DNA of 8,157 nucleotides from assembly GCA_905236405.1 (NCBI GenBank), contig CAJOQB010000233.1, positions 1 to 8,157 of the forward strand, read 5' to 3'. The stretch is from an uncultured Bacteroidales bacterium (lineage in GTDB: Bacteria > Bacteroidota > Bacteroidia > Bacteroidales > P3). The notes below the pieces were generated by a model, which saw only the letters and a list, made by a program, of their open reading frames with translations, was not told the DNA's origin and ran no database searches. The translations under genes and the position numbers were made by a program. The stretch's first letter is position 1. Each line of letters begins with the position of its first letter. Positions 5,866 to 8,157 of this stretch are shown one piece after another.

Positions 5866-8157
5866 ATGAAACGATTGCTATACACTATTCTTTTGGCAGT
5901 AATGGCTGCGGGATGCAGCAGCAAGATACACTTGGCGACCGTTAGCGTCGAGATGCAAGATGGCTCGATGCCACTTGCCACCGCTGAACCACGCTTCAGT
6001 TGGAACTACGAGGCGGAGGTGAATAATGTAGTTCAGATGGAATACCGCATCATTGTGGCCTCCTCGGAAGAGAATGCAACGAATGGCATCGGCGACCTGT
6101 GGGACTCAAAGACAGTGGACACCAATCAGATGCTATATATACCTTACAAGGGTGTCCCATTGAAAAGCCGCGACCGCTGCTGGTGGAAGTTGTATACCAC
6201 CGTCACCTACGGTGACAAGGGTAGAAAGAAAACCCTCGAGAGCGACGTGCAGCACTTTGAGATTAGCCTGCTCTCACCCACTGATTGGCATGCCCATTGG
6301 ATTGGACGCGACTATGACGACGACAAGATTGAGGGTCATACCGCCATCGCCGCCCGCTACCTGCGCAAGAAATTTCCACTGCGTGAAGATATTACCCGAG
6401 CACGCCTTTACATCAGTGGATTGGGACAATACCAAGTATTCCTCAATGGAATAGAAGTGGCTGAAGAAGAGATGCTGAAGCCAGCTTTGAGCGACTACAC
6501 CCGTCGTATCTATTTCAACACCTACGATGTGACTGATTATTTACACGAAGGCGGCACAAACACCGTCGGCATAATCCTCGCACCAGGACGCTTCACTACC
6601 CCTCGCCACGACACAAACTACCTGGAGTGGTGCGGAATCAACCACGCCGCACACTACGGTCGGCCGCAGTTGCTGATGCAACTCGAGGTGTTCTATAGGG
6701 ACGGGACCGCTGACACCATTGTAAGTGGCGAGGGCTGGAAGATAACCAACCGCGGTCCCATACGCAAGGCTAACGAGTTTGACGGTTATACATTTGACAA
6801 TCATTATAATTTGTACAGATGGTTCCATCCAGGAGACTATAACGATAGTACTTGGGATGATGTCGTAGTCGATTACGACCGTCAGAATATGTACCTCGAG
6901 GACATCTACAACCCCCGCCATCGTGTGGCACGCGAATACCCTGTCAAAACCGGCAGCCCTCTGCCAGACAACTATCAGCGGCCCGACCCGATGCAGCTCC
7001 TCACCCCGCAGCCCAATCCCAACATAAAGGTGCAACACGAATTGAAGCCTGTGGCATTATTCAAAAAAGGCGACAAGTGGATTCTCGATATGGGTCAGAA
7101 TATGGTAGGCATATTGCAATGGTTTCTGGACAACAGAGATTTGAATTTGAATGAGGGCGACACCGTCACTTTCCGCTATGCCGAATTGCTAAAAGCCGAT
7201 AGCACACTTTATGTCGACAACCTCCGCTCGGCGGAGTGTACTGACCGTTATATTGCATCCTACCTTACAGATTTTCATACTTTCAGGCCAATATTTGTTT
7301 ACCATGGTTTCCGCTATGTGGAAATATCGGGTCTCACCACTGCTCCCAATATAGAAGATTTCACTGGACTTGTAATGTACGACGAAATGCCCATGACGGG
7401 CAACTTCGAGACCTCCAACGAGGTGATCAACGCCGTCTATCGTAATGCCACATGGGGCATCCGCGGCAATTACCGCAGCATGCCCACCGACTGCCCCCAA
7501 CGCGACGAGCGAATGGGATGGACGGGCGACCGTACCTCTGGCTGCTACGGCGAGAGCTACATCTTCGACAATCATGCCCTCTACGCCAAATGGCTGCAAG
7601 ACCTCGAAGACTGCCAATTCGACAACGGCGCCCTCTCCGACGTCGCCCCCGCCTACTGGCGCAACTACACCGACAACATGACTTGGCCGGGAGCCTTCAT
7701 CACCGTTGCCAATATGCTCTATGTCCGTTTCGGAGACCTTCGCCCCATCGAACAACACTACGACGCCATGAAACGTTGGATGCTCCATATGAAGAAATAC
7801 TACCTCAAAGACGGCATCCTCATCCGCGACACCTACGGCGACTGGTGTGTTCCGCCCGAGAGCCCCGAACTTATCCACACCAAAGACACCAATCGTATGA
7901 CTTGGCCAGGGAACCTCTCCACACCCTACTACTACCTCTACTGCCATCTCATGAAAGGCTTCGCTTCATTGCTCGGCCAGTATGCCGACACAGCATTTTT
8001 CCAAAACGAGATGGACTTTGTCAGAAGCGCCTACAACGCCCGCTATCTCGACACCCTCACCGGACGCTACGACCACAACACCGTCACCGCCAACCTTCTG
8101 CCCCTGTGGTTCGACATAGTGCCAAGCAAGTTTGAGGACAAAGTCTTCTCCAATATA
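5866..8157 (+). CDS. Alpha-L-rhamnosidase, GH78, lipoprotein (partial, C-terminus beyond right edge)
   Basis: The first 764 residues of a glycoside hydrolase that removes terminal alpha-L-rhamnose from plant polysaccharides or glycosides by inversion. A lipoprotein signal (MKRLLYTILLAVMAAGC) predicts lipid attachment at C17. No acidic surface-export motif follows (CSSKIH), so a periplasm-facing anchor is slightly more likely. Residues from about 27 to 135 resemble the N-terminal beta-sandwich (EPRFSWNY). The rhamnosidase N domain follows, with YISGLGQYQVFLNG at 182-195, then the beta domain with LDMGQNMVG at 407-415. The (alpha/alpha)6 catalytic domain starts near 515. DCPQRDERMGWTGD at 542-555 holds the predicted general acid E548, with W552 and D555. 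W607 (MTWPG) and W660 (GDW) match substrate-site tryptophans of Streptomyces SaRha78A, judged from remembered spacing. The general base should lie near residue 807, past the edge. An ATG at 5861 is in another frame and stops at once. No promoter consensus was found in the 60-base gap, so read-through from the synthetase is possible. Confidence 0.95.
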   Translation, partial: MKRLLYTILLAVMAAGCSSKIHLATVSVEMQDGSMPLATAEPRFSWNYEAEVNNVVQMEYRIIVASSEENATNGIGDLWDSKTVDTNQMLYIPYKGVPLKSRDRCWWKLYTTVTYGDKGRKKTLESDVQHFEISLLSPTDWHAHWIGRDYDDDKIEGHTAIAARYLRKKFPLREDITRARLYISGLGQYQVFLNGIEVAEEEMLKPALSDYTRRIYFNTYDVTDYLHEGGTNTVGIILAPGRFTTPRHDTNYLEWCGINHAAHYGRPQLLMQLEVFYRDGTADTIVSGEGWKITNRGPIRKANEFDGYTFDNHYNLYRWFHPGDYNDSTWDDVVVDYDRQNMYLEDIYNPRHRVAREYPVKTGSPLPDNYQRPDPMQLLTPQPNPNIKVQHELKPVALFKKGDKWILDMGQNMVGILQWFLDNRDLNLNEGDTVTFRYAELLKADSTLYVDNLRSAECTDRYIASYLTDFHTFRPIFVYHGFRYVEISGLTTAPNIEDFTGLVMYDEMPMTGNFETSNEVINAVYRNATWGIRGNYRSMPTDCPQRDERMGWTGDRTSGCYGESYIFDNHALYAKWLQDLEDCQFDNGALSDVAPAYWRNYTDNMTWPGAFITVANMLYVRFGDLRPIEQHYDAMKRWMLHMKKYYLKDGILIRDTYGDWCVPPESPELIHTKDTNRMTWPGNLSTPYYYLYCHLMKGFASLLGQYADTAFFQNEMDFVRSAYNARYLDTLTGRYDHNTVTANLLPLWFDIVPSKFEDKVFSNI

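Noticed and set aside
7189..7947. 252-codon minus-strand frame opposite the rhamnosidase, and a 227-codon plus-strand frame at 7452-8135
   Set aside because: Both overlap the conserved GH78 catalytic domain and have low-complexity, motif-free translations (Val/Gly-rich and Arg/His/Pro-rich), typical of shadow frames.

Overview
The window looks like chromosomal DNA from a Bacteroidota bacterium, most likely a Bacteroidales member living in a plant-fed gut or rumen. The evidence is threefold. First, there are three promoter-like sequences of the Bacteroidota type (TTTG or TTG, then 19-21 bases, then TAnnTTTG). Second, Shine-Dalgarno sequences are absent in front of the starts. Third, the gene types fit: an FeoA-FeoB fusion, and a lipoprotein alpha-L-rhamnosidase. 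The genus cannot be fixed from sequence reading alone. No tRNA, rRNA, CRISPR array, insertion sequence or phage gene was seen, and no stretch over 300 bases lacks a gene.

Left part, minus strand: the first 344 residues of a ferrous iron transporter (FeoA domain fused to the FeoB G domain) run off the left edge. Its own promoter lies at about 1056-1087, and the -33 element abuts a perfect 8-bp inverted repeat at 1085-1104. Upstream of it is a three-gene minus-strand cluster in the order crt (enoyl-CoA hydratase), hbd (3-hydroxyacyl-CoA dehydrogenase), and a secreted endonuclease/exonuclease/phosphatase-fold protein. Gaps are 30 bases and 1 base, so the three are probably one transcript from a promoter at 3851-3881.

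Centre: a 225-base divergent intergenic region (3796-4020) carries the crt promoter and, facing the other way, the promoter of a complete long-chain acyl-CoA synthetase (4021-5805). The synthetase activates fatty acids to acyl-CoA. Crt and Hbd carry out the hydration/dehydration and 3-hydroxyacyl oxidoreduction steps shared by beta-oxidation and butyrate formation. The divergent layout suggests joint control of acyl-CoA metabolism. No thiolase or acyl-CoA dehydrogenase is in the window.

Right part, plus strand: after a 60-base gap begins a GH78 alpha-L-rhamnosidase lipoprotein that runs off the right edge. It has the N-terminal domains, the general-acid motif and the substrate-binding tryptophans. 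The predicted catalytic base lies past the end.

No previously undescribed system is evident; most of the window is recognisable metabolism. The points worth a second look are the probable NADP(H)-type cofactor loop in Hbd, the one-base coupling of a secreted phosphodiesterase-fold protein to crt-hbd, the inverted repeats beside the promoters, and a sharp base-composition change inside the rhamnosidase gene.
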